From assembly GCA_031273735.1 (NCBI GenBank), contig JAISRI010000035.1, positions 1 to 32,785 on the forward strand: DNA of 32,785 bases, in the 5' to 3' direction. Shown here piece after piece: positions 1 through 7,389 of this stretch. Under the pieces are notes generated by a model that saw only the letters and a program-made list of their open reading frames with translations, was not told the origin of the DNA and did no database searches. The position numbers and the translations under genes are program-made. Numbering within the stretch: position 1 is the first letter of the stretch; each line of letters opens with the position of its first letter. Source of the stretch: Helicobacteraceae bacterium. Lineage in GTDB: Bacteria; Campylobacterota; Campylobacteria; Campylobacterales; SZUA-545.

Positions 1-1046
1 TCGAGAGCATTCACCACAGAACGCCCGAGTTCGAGGCGATTTTCGGTCGCGTCCGCGATCGTCTAAAAAACTTTACGGGCGTTTGCGAAGTCGTTTTTCT
101 CGCAAGCACGGGAACTGGCGCTATGGAAGCGGCGCTTACGCACCTTTGCGCCAAAAGAGCGCTGACGATCAACGCGGGCAAATTCGGCGAGCGTTGGACA
201 AAGATCGCCTGCGCCTACGGCAAAAACCCGCTAGAGCTTAAATACGAATGGGATACGCCCGCTTCGGTATCCGACGTTGAAAACGCGCTGAAAAACAACG
301 CCGATATTGACGCGCTTTTTATTCAGATTTGCGAAAGTTCGGGCGGTTTACGCCACCCCGTAGAGGCGATCGCGAAAGCGGCGAAAGCGATTCGCCCCGA
401 TCTTTTCGTCGTCGCGGACGGCATAACGGCGATCGGCGCGGAGAGAATCGACGCGGCAAATATAGACGCGCTGATCGGCGGTAGCCAAAAGGCGTTTATG
501 CTTCCGCCCGGTTTAGCTACGATCGGACTTTCGGCGAACGCGGTTAAACATATCGATACGACGGGAGGCGCGGGCTTTTATTTCAACCTTGCGACGGAGC
601 TAAAAAACCAGCGCAAGAACACGACGGCTTGGACGGCGACCACGACGATCATTCAAGGTTTAGACGCGTTCTTTGCGCGGCTCGATACGATCGGCGAAGA
701 TCGTTTTTACGCCGACGCGCTTAAGCGCTTCGAGGCGGGAATCGCGGCGTTGAACGCCATTGGAGCGCGGATTTACCCTACGGTTGCGGCGCCGAGTATG
801 TTTAGCGTTTTTCACCCGCAAGCGGCAAGCCTTCGCAAATGGATGAAAAAAGAGGCGCTCGTCAATGCGGCGGGCGGACAGGACGATCTTAAGGACAGCT
901 TAATCCGCATTAACAATATGGGGTTTGTTTCTCCGAACGAGATCGCGTGGAGCTTAAACGCGCTAGAAATCGCGCTAGATCGATCGGGCGCTAGAAAATA
1001 CGACGGCGGCGCCAACAGAGCCTTTACGGAGAACTACTACAGATGA
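1..1046 (+). CDS. class V aminotransferase, 5' end outside window
   Basis: PLP-dependent aminotransferase of the alanine-glyoxylate / serine-pyruvate (fold type I, class V) family. The frame is open from base 3, so the gene starts upstream; the first internal ATG is at 123, but the residues before it (HRTPEFEAIF, then ASTGTGAMEAAL) are conserved family sequence, so 123 is not the start. Visible landmarks, numbered from that ATG: VVADG with Asp99, expected to hold the pyridine nitrogen, and GSQKAFMLPPG with Lys123, the expected Schiff-base lysine (codon 489-491). The stop overlaps the next gene's start as ATGA, implying translational coupling to the HisZ-like gene. The natural substrate cannot be read from sequence. 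Family certain, specificity unknown. Confidence 0.9.
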   Translation, partial: ESIHHRTPEFEAIFGRVRDRLKNFTGVCEVVFLASTGTGAMEAALTHLCAKRALTINAGKFGERWTKIACAYGKNPLELKYEWDTPASVSDVENALKNNADIDALFIQICESSGGLRHPVEAIAKAAKAIRPDLFVVADGITAIGAERIDAANIDALIGGSQKAFMLPPGLATIGLSANAVKHIDTTGGAGFYFNLATELKNQRKNTTAWTATTTIIQGLDAFFARLDTIGEDRFYADALKRFEAGIAALNAIGARIYPTVAAPSMFSVFHPQAASLRKWMKKEALVNAAGGQDDLKDSLIRINNMGFVSPNEIAWSLNALEIALDRSGARKYDGGANRAFTENYYR

Positions 1047-1864
1047 TCGGCGAATACGAGATACCAAAGGGAAGCAAGCTCTTTTTTGGCGATCGGGCGC
1101 GCAAAAAGCGAGAGATTGAAAACAAAGCGGCGGCGCTCTTTGAAAAGCGCGGTTTCGAGGAGATCGCCACGCCGCTTTTTTCGTATCATCAGGCGAATCT
1201 AAATGAAACGATCCGCTTTAGCGACGAAGATAATAACGCCGTTTTCTTACGCGCCGATTCGTCTTTGGAGGCGGTCAGGCTGATCTTAAAGCGGCTTGGA
1301 CGCGCCACGGAACACCGCAAATGGTTTTACATTCAGCCCGTTTTTCGCTATCCGACGCGGGAGATCCACCAGATCGGCGCGGAGGCGATCGGACAAAGCG
1401 ATCTAAAAGCTATGATTTCGCTTTGCGGCGAGATTTTGGATGCGGTAGGATTGCGCGGCGCGACGCTTCAAGCGGGATCAATCGCGCTTCTAAACGCTTT
1501 GCAAAAACTACTTGGGATCGATCGCGAAGTTTTAATCCGCCACGAACTGCACAAGTTGCTTGAAAGAGACGAAAAGTGGCTTAAACCGCTTGCGGAGCTG
1601 TGCGATCTAAAGCGTCTTGACGAGGTTTTGGCGATCGTTCCTAACGAATTAAAACCGCACTTAAAAGCGATGGGCGAATTAACGCGGGGGCGAGATCGCG
1701 TGGCGCTTTCGCCGCTTTTTTACGCGGATATGGCGTATTACGACGATCTCTACTTTCGTTTCTTACTAAACGGCAAACAGATCGCTATGGGCGGCGGCTA
1801 CGAAAGCGGCGAAGGCAGAGCGGTAGGATTTGCGATCTATACCGACGAGCTTATCGACTTTTAA
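1043..1864 (+). CDS. hisZ: HisZ-like ATP phosphoribosyltransferase regulatory subunit (HisRS paralogue)
   Basis: Class II aminoacyl-tRNA-synthetase-like catalytic core without an anticodon-binding domain. Residues 37-46 match motif 1 surroundings, FLRADSS is at 68-74, and the motif-2 region (YIQPVFRYP, then EIHQIGAE) spans 96-114. In organisms with short HisG, such paralogues of histidyl-tRNA synthetase act as the regulatory subunit of ATP phosphoribosyltransferase, the first step of histidine synthesis. At 273 residues it is clearly shorter than classical HisZ (near 390), as is usual in Campylobacterota. It overlaps the aminotransferase by 4 nt (ATGA). HisG is not in this window, so the partner is inferred. 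A divergent HisRS-like protein with another role remains possible. Confidence 0.75.
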   Translation: MIGEYEIPKGSKLFFGDRARKKREIENKAAALFEKRGFEEIATPLFSYHQANLNETIRFSDEDNNAVFLRADSSLEAVRLILKRLGRATEHRKWFYIQPVFRYPTREIHQIGAEAIGQSDLKAMISLCGEILDAVGLRGATLQAGSIALLNALQKLLGIDREVLIRHELHKLLERDEKWLKPLAELCDLKRLDEVLAIVPNELKPHLKAMGELTRGRDRVALSPLFYADMAYYDDLYFRFLLNGKQIAMGGGYESGEGRAVGFAIYTDELIDF

Positions 1865-1887
1865 CGACGCAAAACCGAGTTAATCGT

Positions 1888-2148
1888 CTATGATTCGAGC
1901 CGATAGCTAAACTGCGTTGAAAGATCAAATTGGGGATCTTTTGTCGCGTTAAGATTCCGAACAAAACGATCCGTTTCGCGCAGCATTTCGGCGGCGCTTA
2001 AAAGCTCTTTTAACTCCTCGTCGCTAGTCGCTCTTTGCAAACGGTTTTCTATACTTTCTCTACATAGTCGCGCTTCGCTACGCAAAGAGGCTAAAGCGTA
2101 TGCAAACCGCGCCCTGCGATAGGCGATCCTTGTATCTGAAAAACTCAT
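1888..2148 (-). CDS. small helical protein, second gene of sigma-54 pair
   Basis: 86 residues, not recognised. No signal peptide or membrane segment; the sequence is rich in Arg, Glu, Leu and Ala and looks almost wholly alpha-helical up to about residue 68, with a short polar tail. It starts at an ATG overlapping the stop of the upstream 84-residue gene as ATGA, preceded by an AAAAGGGG Shine-Dalgarno-like stretch, so the two are almost certainly co-translated. Its segment RETDRFVRNLNAT loosely resembles EEITSFIRNESET in the partner, so the two may be distant relatives or may pair with each other (inference). Because the pair sits behind a sigma-54 promoter at 2421-2436, a flagellar role is the best guess. 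Confidence 0.65.
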   Translation of the reverse strand: MSFSDTRIAYRRARFAYALASLRSEARLCRESIENRLQRATSDEELKELLSAAEMLRETDRFVRNLNATKDPQFDLSTQFSYRLES

Positions 2149-2399
2149 CGCGCCCCTTTTTGCAAAATAGATAAAATTTCGTCGGCGGCTTCTTGCGCGC
2201 TATCTCTATTGATCGTTTCCGATTCGTTTCTAATAAAGCTCGTTATCTCTTCGAGCGATTCGATTTCGTCGCCTATCGAACGCGCTTCGCCAAAGGTTAT
2301 CAAACCCTTTTCAAAGCGGTTAAACAACGCAAAATAACGATCGTTAATAAAATTGGCGACCTCTTGCAATACGATCTTTCGAGAACGCAAAAGCGTCAT
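2145..2399 (-). CDS. small helical protein, first gene of sigma-54 pair
   Basis: 84 residues, no family recognised. Acidic, helical and soluble, with a predicted helical hairpin between about residues 25 and 65. I place the start at the ATG at 2399 rather than a TTG-type start further upstream (to 2426), because AAGGAG stands 5 nt before this ATG and the longer version would run through the predicted sigma-54 transcription start. It follows manC on the same strand after a 118-bp gap that holds a near-consensus sigma-54 promoter. In Campylobacterota sigma-54 mainly serves rod, hook and minor filament genes, so a flagellar chaperone or assembly factor is plausible, but the sequence does not match FlgM, FlgN or FliE as I know them. 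Confidence 0.7.
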   Translation of the reverse strand: MTLLRSRKIVLQEVANFINDRYFALFNRFEKGLITFGEARSIGDEIESLEEITSFIRNESETINRDSAQEAADEILSILQKGAR

Positions 2400-2420
2400 T
2401 TTTACTCCTTGCGAAGCAAA

Positions 2421-2436
2421 AAGCAAACCCCGTTCC
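2421..2436 (-). promoter_or_regulatory. sigma-54 (RpoN) promoter for the small-protein pair
   Basis: On the minus strand GGAAC (2436-2432), five bases, then TTGCTT (2426-2421), the -24/-12 pattern known for Campylobacter and Helicobacter flagellar class 2 genes. A start site about 12 nt downstream would fall near 2410, leaving a short leader that contains the AAGGAG of the 84-residue gene. Confidence 0.75.
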
Positions 2437-2517
2437 GCTTAATAAATCATAATGCGTTCTAAAGTTGTTTGGCGCTATTCTCGCAATCGCTATGCGTTCT
2501 TTGACGCTTCAGAAGCG

Positions 2518-3891
2518 TTATTGATCTCTTTTGAAGTCGTCTTCGATACGAACGATATCGTCTTCGCCAAGATAGTCGCCCACTTGCGCTTCTATTATTA
2601 CGAGATCGATCTTGCCCGGATTTTCAAGACGATGCGCGCAACCGGCGTGAATATAGATCGATTCGTTTGCGTTGATCTGACATACTTTATCTTCAAGCGT
2701 AACGAGCGCCGCGCCGCTAAGGACGATCCAATGTTCGTTACGATGGAAGTGCTTTTGCAACGATAATCTTTTGCCCGCTTTGACGACGATGCGTTTAATC
2801 TTAAAGCGATCGCCCGTATCCAAAACCTCGTAAGTTCCCCAAGGGCGATGAGCGATAGAATGGACTTTTGGCAACTCGCTACCTTGCGCTTTTAACGCCT
2901 TAACGACTTCGCGCGCTTTTTGCCCGCTTCCCTTTTTAGCGATTAAGAGCGCGTCGGAAGCGTCGATCGCCATTATATCTTCGCAATCGATCAGCGAGAT
3001 TTGCCGCGAAGAACCGATAACGAGATTATTTTTGGAATCGATATAGATCGCTTTGCCAGCGTTGCCCAGATCGTCTTTAGGCAGCTCGTTATACAAGCTT
3101 TCAAAACTGCCCATATCAGACCACTTTGCGGCGCACGAAACGACGCGAATATTTTTGGCTTTTTCCATCGCGGCGTAATCGACGCTAATTTCGTCGATTG
3201 CGCTCATCTTTTCGCGGCTGATTCTAATCGTCTTTTCGTCGATCTTAGCCGTTTCAAACGCGGCTTTTATCTGTTCTAAAAGTTTTGGCGCGTGATCCGC
3301 CAGCGCTTGCAAATAGGCGCCTGCGGTAAAACAGAACATTCCGCTATTCCAATAGACCTCTTCGCGCGCGATAAGCTCTTGGGCTTGTTCGCGGTTTGGC
3401 TTTTCTTTAAACGCCTTAACGATATTTCCCCGCGCCTTGATGTATCCGTAGCCCGTTTCGGGATAGGTCGGCTTGATTCCAAAGGCGACCAGATAGCCTT
3501 CAAGCGCCTCTTTTTGCGCGGCTTTGATCGCCTCGCTATAGGTTCCGTCTTGATCGTCGATAAGGTGATCGCTTGGGACGACCAAAAGCGGCTCGTTTTG
3601 CGACGCGCATAACGCGGCAAGGGCGATCGCGGGCGCGGTGTTGCGTCCGACGGGTTCGATCAAAACGCGATCGGCTTCAAAACCGATCGCCTCTAATTGA
3701 TCGAGCGCCAAAAAGTAATGCTCCGTATTACAGACTATTAGCGTTTTCTCGCACAGCGGCGCGTTGCGTTTGACCGTTCTTTGAAAGAGCGAATCGCCCT
3801 CGAAAAGCGAAGCGAACTGCTTGGGCATTAACTCGCGGCTAATAGGAAAAAGGCGCGTCCCCGATCCGCCGCATAAAATAACCGCCGTCAT
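2518..3891 (-). CDS. manC: mannose-1-phosphate guanylyltransferase / mannose-6-phosphate isomerase (type II)
   Basis: Bifunctional enzyme making GDP-mannose for surface polysaccharide: GTP plus mannose-1-phosphate to GDP-mannose, and fructose-6-phosphate to mannose-6-phosphate. Residues 1-25 hold the nucleotidyltransferase signature (GGSGTRLFPISR, then MPKQ); FKEKP at 161-165 is the second pyrophosphorylase motif and YWNSGMFCF follows at 180. The C-terminal type II isomerase cupin begins near 347 (HRPWGTYEVLD) and carries the metal-binding QKHFHRNEHW at 379-388. 457 residues is normal length. The start has AAGGAC 5 nt upstream. It is divergent from lysA, and no other sugar gene is adjacent, so the polysaccharide it serves is not visible here. 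Confidence 0.95.
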   Translation of the reverse strand: MTAVILCGGSGTRLFPISRELMPKQFASLFEGDSLFQRTVKRNAPLCEKTLIVCNTEHYFLALDQLEAIGFEADRVLIEPVGRNTAPAIALAALCASQNEPLLVVPSDHLIDDQDGTYSEAIKAAQKEALEGYLVAFGIKPTYPETGYGYIKARGNIVKAFKEKPNREQAQELIAREEVYWNSGMFCFTAGAYLQALADHAPKLLEQIKAAFETAKIDEKTIRISREKMSAIDEISVDYAAMEKAKNIRVVSCAAKWSDMGSFESLYNELPKDDLGNAGKAIYIDSKNNLVIGSSRQISLIDCEDIMAIDASDALLIAKKGSGQKAREVVKALKAQGSELPKVHSIAHRPWGTYEVLDTGDRFKIKRIVVKAGKRLSLQKHFHRNEHWIVLSGAALVTLEDKVCQINANESIYIHAGCAHRLENPGKIDLVIIEAQVGDYLGEDDIVRIEDDFKRDQ

Positions 3892-3917
3892 CGATTGTCC
3901 TTAAAATTGATGTCGAG

Positions 3918-3923
3918 ATTTTA
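3918..3923 (-). promoter_or_regulatory. candidate -10 for manC
   Basis: Minus-strand TTTTTGTAAAAT reads like the T-rich, TGn plus -10 promoters of Campylobacter; a start near 3911 would leave a 20-nt leader with the manC AAGGAC. A second candidate, TGCTATACG at 3935-3942, lies upstream. Weak evidence from one hexamer. Confidence 0.3.
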
Positions 3924-3985
3924 CAAAAATCGTTCGTATAGCATTTAATTTTCGCGAACGTTTTAATAACGTTTTAGCGCCATCT

Positions 3986-3994
3986 TGTTACTAT
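3986..3994 (+). promoter_or_regulatory. candidate extended -10 for the lysA operon
   Basis: TGtTACTAT lies 32 nt before the lysA start in the only gap between divergent manC and the lysA-to-barrel gene run. A direct repeat (AACGTTTTA at 3957-3965 and 3968-3976) sits just upstream of it and could be an operator. No -35 box is evident, as usual for this phylum. Confidence 0.3.
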
Positions 3995-4025
3995 TCTACT
4001 ATTAAAACCCCCGCAAAGGCGTATG

Positions 4026-5237
4026 ATGGATTACCGCTCGCTTGCCGATCGTTACGGAACTCCTCTGTATATTTACGATTTTGACTATATGGCGAGCCAA
4101 TACAATGCGCTAAAGGGGGCGTTCGAGGGCAAAAAGTCGCTGATCGCTTTCGCGCTAAAGGCTAATTCAAACCTTAGCGTGATCGCGCATTTTGCCTCGT
4201 TAGGAGCGGGCGCGGACTGCGTGAGCTTTGGCGAGATCAAACGCGCTCTGATTGCGGGCGTTCCTAAATACAAAATTATATTTAGCGGCGTCGGCAAACG
4301 CGACGACGAGATTTTGGGCGCGCTTAAAGAGGATATTTTATTTATCAACGTCGAGAGCGAAGCGGAGTTGTTGCGCGTCGAGGCGATCGCCAAAGAGTTG
4401 GGCAAAGTAGCGCGAATTAGTATCAGGATCAATCCAGAAATCGACGCAAAAACCCACCCATACATATCGACGGGTTTGCGAGAACACAAGTTTGGAGTGG
4501 ATCAAGAAAGCGCGAAAAAACTCTATATCTACGCCAAAAACTCCCCATTTTTGGAGCCGATTGGCGCTCATTTTCATATCGGAAGCCAACTAACCGAACT
4601 AGAGCCGATAAAACAAGCCGCGCAAAAGGTCGCCGAGCTTGTCAGATCGCTTGTAGCGCTGGAAATCGATCTGAAATTTTTCGACGTAGGCGGCGGGATC
4701 GGCGTGGTCTATAAAGACGAAAAAACTATCGATCTAAAAGAGTATGCAAGCGCTATTTTTGGCGCTATCAAAGATCTCGACTTGACGATCGTATGCGAAA
4801 TCGGGCGGTTTTTGGTAGCTAGCGCGGGAACGTTTCTTACTAAAGTTTTGTATGAAAAAGAGATGGGGGAAAAGCGTTTTGTCGTCGTAGACGGCGCTAT
4901 GAACGATCTGATTCGCCCCGCGCTCTACAACGCCTATCACGCCGTAGAGGCGATCGGTTGCGAAGGCGAAACAAGTTTGTGCGATATTGTAGGCCCCATC
5001 TGCGAAAGCTCCGATTTTTTTGCCAAAAACGTCGCTCTGCCGCCGACAAAACATAACGATCTGTTACTAGTCAATACCGCCGGCGCTTACGGCTTTGTTT
5101 TGAGTAGCAACTACAATACAAGGCGGCGTTCGGCGGAAATCGCCATACAAAACGGGGTCGATCGATTGATTCGAGAGCGCGAAACCTACGAGGATATTTT
5201 CGCGAGCGAACTGAAACTACTAGAAACGCCGCGATGA
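4026..5237 (+). CDS. lysA: diaminopimelate decarboxylase
   Basis: Last step of lysine synthesis: meso-diaminopimelate to L-lysine plus CO2, PLP-dependent. The N-terminal alanine-racemase-like barrel has PLYIYDFD, then IAFALKANSN with Lys45 as Schiff-base lysine, and HIGSQL in the middle. The C-terminal part has EIGRFLVASAG, the substrate-binding CESSD, and AYGFVLSSNYNTR. Two ATGs stand in tandem (4023, 4026); I chose the second because AAAGG at 4015-4019 is then 6 nt away instead of 3 and the protein begins MDYRSL like its relatives. The stop overlaps pheA as ATGA. Campylobacter jejuni has one further gene between lysA and pheA, which is absent here. Confidence 0.96.
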   Translation: MDYRSLADRYGTPLYIYDFDYMASQYNALKGAFEGKKSLIAFALKANSNLSVIAHFASLGAGADCVSFGEIKRALIAGVPKYKIIFSGVGKRDDEILGALKEDILFINVESEAELLRVEAIAKELGKVARISIRINPEIDAKTHPYISTGLREHKFGVDQESAKKLYIYAKNSPFLEPIGAHFHIGSQLTELEPIKQAAQKVAELVRSLVALEIDLKFFDVGGGIGVVYKDEKTIDLKEYASAIFGAIKDLDLTIVCEIGRFLVASAGTFLTKVLYEKEMGEKRFVVVDGAMNDLIRPALYNAYHAVEAIGCEGETSLCDIVGPICESSDFFAKNVALPPTKHNDLLLVNTAGAYGFVLSSNYNTRRRSAEIAIQNGVDRLIRERETYEDIFASELKLLETPR

Positions 5238-6286
5238 GTTTAGAGGAAATAAGAAAACGGATCGACGCGATCGACGACAAACTTTGGGAGCTTTTAGAGG
5301 CGCGAATGAGCCTTGTCCAAGAGATCGGCGAGATCAAGAAAAAAGAGCGCTTAACGATCTATCGACCCGCGAGAGAAAAAGAGATTTTGTCAAGGTTAAG
5401 CGCCCGCAAAGGTCGCCTTTCTCAAAGCGCGATCGAGGCGATCTTTTTAGAGATTTTCGCCGCTTCGAGAACGCTGGAGTTTGCCGAGCGCATAGCCTTT
5501 TTGGGTCCTGTCGGCAGCTTCACGCACCAAGCGGCGGAGAGTCGATTTGGCGCAAATGGCGACTATCTTTCTATGCAATCGATCGGCGCGGTTTTTGACG
5601 CGGCGGAATCCAAACGGGCAAAATACGGCGTAACGCCAATCTACAACAACACAAGCGGACTTGTGGGCGAAGCGATAGATCGTCTTGAAAAAAGCTCGCT
5701 TTTGATCGTAGGCGATATGGAGCTTGCGATTCACCACTGCTTTGCTACAAAAGCCCAAAGCCTCAACGCGATCGATAATATCTACTCCAAAGACGCGGCG
5801 TTTGGGCAGTGCGGAGCGTTTTTGCAAGGACACGCGTTAGATGGGCGCGTTAAAATGATCCCGATCGAAAGCACCGCCAAAGCGGCGCGGCTTGCAAGCG
5901 AAGACGAAAAAAGCGCCGCGATCTGCTCGCATATCGCGGCGAAACTTTACAATCTACCCGTAATGTTTGACAATATCGAGGATACGGGCGAAAACACGAC
6001 GCGCTTTGCGATTATAAGCGATTTTGAAAACCCTTCGAGCGCTCAAGACAAAACGACGATCATCGCGCAAACGCCCAACAAACCGGGCGCTCTTTTTGCT
6101 TTATTGAAGGCGTTTAAGGACGCGAATATCAATCTAGCGCAGTTAGAGTCGCTTCCTTCAAAAGGCGATAGGATCTCGTCGCGTTTTTTTATTGATTTCG
6201 AGGGACATAAAGACGATCCGAAAATCGCCGAAACCTTATCTAAAATTAAAAACTATAAACTGCTTGGAAGCTATGCAAGGAGCTAA
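5234..6286 (+). CDS. pheA: chorismate mutase / prephenate dehydratase (P-protein)
   Basis: Bifunctional phenylalanine-pathway enzyme: chorismate to prephenate to phenylpyruvate. Domains: AroQ-type helical chorismate mutase (1-85), prephenate dehydratase (about 88-265, starting GPVGSFTHQA), and an ACT regulatory domain (about 273-345, with PGALF). The dehydratase TRF motif is intact at 256-258. Three usual signatures are altered: PIEN reads PIYN (136-139), SHPQ reads SKDA with the later QC kept, and the ACT-domain ESRP reads ESLP (305-308). ESRP contributes to phenylalanine feedback binding in E. coli PheA, so allosteric control may differ (inference). Coupled to lysA by ATGA; hisC follows after 5 nt. 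Confidence 0.95.
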   Translation: MSLEEIRKRIDAIDDKLWELLEARMSLVQEIGEIKKKERLTIYRPAREKEILSRLSARKGRLSQSAIEAIFLEIFAASRTLEFAERIAFLGPVGSFTHQAAESRFGANGDYLSMQSIGAVFDAAESKRAKYGVTPIYNNTSGLVGEAIDRLEKSSLLIVGDMELAIHHCFATKAQSLNAIDNIYSKDAAFGQCGAFLQGHALDGRVKMIPIESTAKAARLASEDEKSAAICSHIAAKLYNLPVMFDNIEDTGENTTRFAIISDFENPSSAQDKTTIIAQTPNKPGALFALLKAFKDANINLAQLESLPSKGDRISSRFFIDFEGHKDDPKIAETLSKIKNYKLLGSYARS

Positions 6287-6291
6287 GAAAA

Positions 6292-7386
6292 ATGCGATTT
6301 AGAAAAGAGTTAGAAAAGATCAAAACCTACGAGGCGGGAAAGCCGATCGAGCTAATCGCTAGAGATTACGGCGTCGCCGAAAACGAGATTATAAAACTTG
6401 CCAGCAACGAAAATCCTTTCGGCGCAAGCCCTAAAGTCGTAGCCAAAGTCGCCTCGCTCGCCTCGCGAATCAGCCGCTATCCAGACGATAGTTATTTTGT
6501 CTTGAAAAAGGCTTTAGCAGAACGCTTCACGGTCGAATCAAAAAACGTTATTATCGGTAGCGGTAGCGATCAGATTTTTGAGTTTATAAGCCACGCGCTA
6601 ATCGATCGCGGCGATCTTGTTTTACAAAATAAAATTACATTTGCGATGTATGCGATCTATACGGCTCAGGCGGGAGGCGAAACGATTGTTACCGATAGCG
6701 ATCGCCACGATCTAAAAGCTTTTGAGGCGCATTTAGATAAAAAGCCGAAAATCGTCTATCTCTGCACGCCTAGCAATCCTTATGGCGACGCGCTTTTTAG
6801 CGAAGATATTTTCGAATTTCTAAAGAAGGTCGATCCGCAAACGCTAGTCGTTATCGACGCGGCATATATGGAATACGCGGCGTTTAAGGATCCGCGAAAA
6901 TATATCGATCCAAAAGAGTTAATCGACAAGTTTCCAAACGCGATCTATACGGGAACGTTTTCAAAAGCCTATGGGCTTGGCGGTATGCGCGTGGGATACG
7001 GGATTGGCGAAGAGAGTTTGATTAAAGAGCTTCATAAACTTCGCGCCCCGTTTAATATCACGACGCTCTCTTTAGCCGCCGCGACGATCGCGCTAGAAGA
7101 TCGCGAGTTTGTAAAAAAGAGCGTAGAGCATAATTTTAAGGAGATGAAGCGCTACGAGAAGTTCGCCGTTCAAAACGGATTAAAATACGAGCCGAGCTAT
7201 ACCAATTTTATCGCGCTATTTTTCGATCAAAACGAGAGCGCCAGCGATATAGCCAACGCTTTGTTAAAACAAGGTATGATCGTCCGCGATCTAAAAAGTT
7301 ACGGCTTAAACGCGCTTCGCGTTACGATAGGTCTTGCGGCTGAAAACGATCGCTTTTTTGAGCTTTTCCAAGAATTGCGGAGGTAA
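6292..7386 (+). CDS. hisC: histidinol-phosphate aminotransferase
   Basis: Class I/II PLP aminotransferase converting imidazole-acetol phosphate plus glutamate to histidinol phosphate; such enzymes often also transaminate aromatic keto acids, which would suit a neighbour of pheA. Landmarks: IKLASNENPFG (34-44), TPSNPYGD (159-166), VVIDAAYMEY (186-195) and TFSKAYGLGGMRVGYG with Lys225 as Schiff-base lysine. 364 residues is the normal length. The ATG is preceded by AAGGAG 9 nt away, inside the end of pheA. The next gene, fliF, begins 3 nt after the stop. Confidence 0.94.
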   Translation: MRFRKELEKIKTYEAGKPIELIARDYGVAENEIIKLASNENPFGASPKVVAKVASLASRISRYPDDSYFVLKKALAERFTVESKNVIIGSGSDQIFEFISHALIDRGDLVLQNKITFAMYAIYTAQAGGETIVTDSDRHDLKAFEAHLDKKPKIVYLCTPSNPYGDALFSEDIFEFLKKVDPQTLVVIDAAYMEYAAFKDPRKYIDPKELIDKFPNAIYTGTFSKAYGLGGMRVGYGIGEESLIKELHKLRAPFNITTLSLAAATIALEDREFVKKSVEHNFKEMKRYEKFAVQNGLKYEPSYTNFIALFFDQNESASDIANALLKQGMIVRDLKSYGLNALRVTIGLAAENDRFFELFQELRR

Positions 7387-7389
7387 AGC

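Noticed and set aside
2504-2518. ACGCTT/AAGCGT hairpin after manC as terminator
   Set aside because: 6-bp stem with a 3-nt loop and no T-run on the minus strand.
2193-2766. Plus-strand open frames opposite the small-protein pair and the manC end
   Set aside because: They run across a sigma-54 promoter and antisense to manC; the minus-strand genes have good ribosome-binding sites and ATGA coupling.
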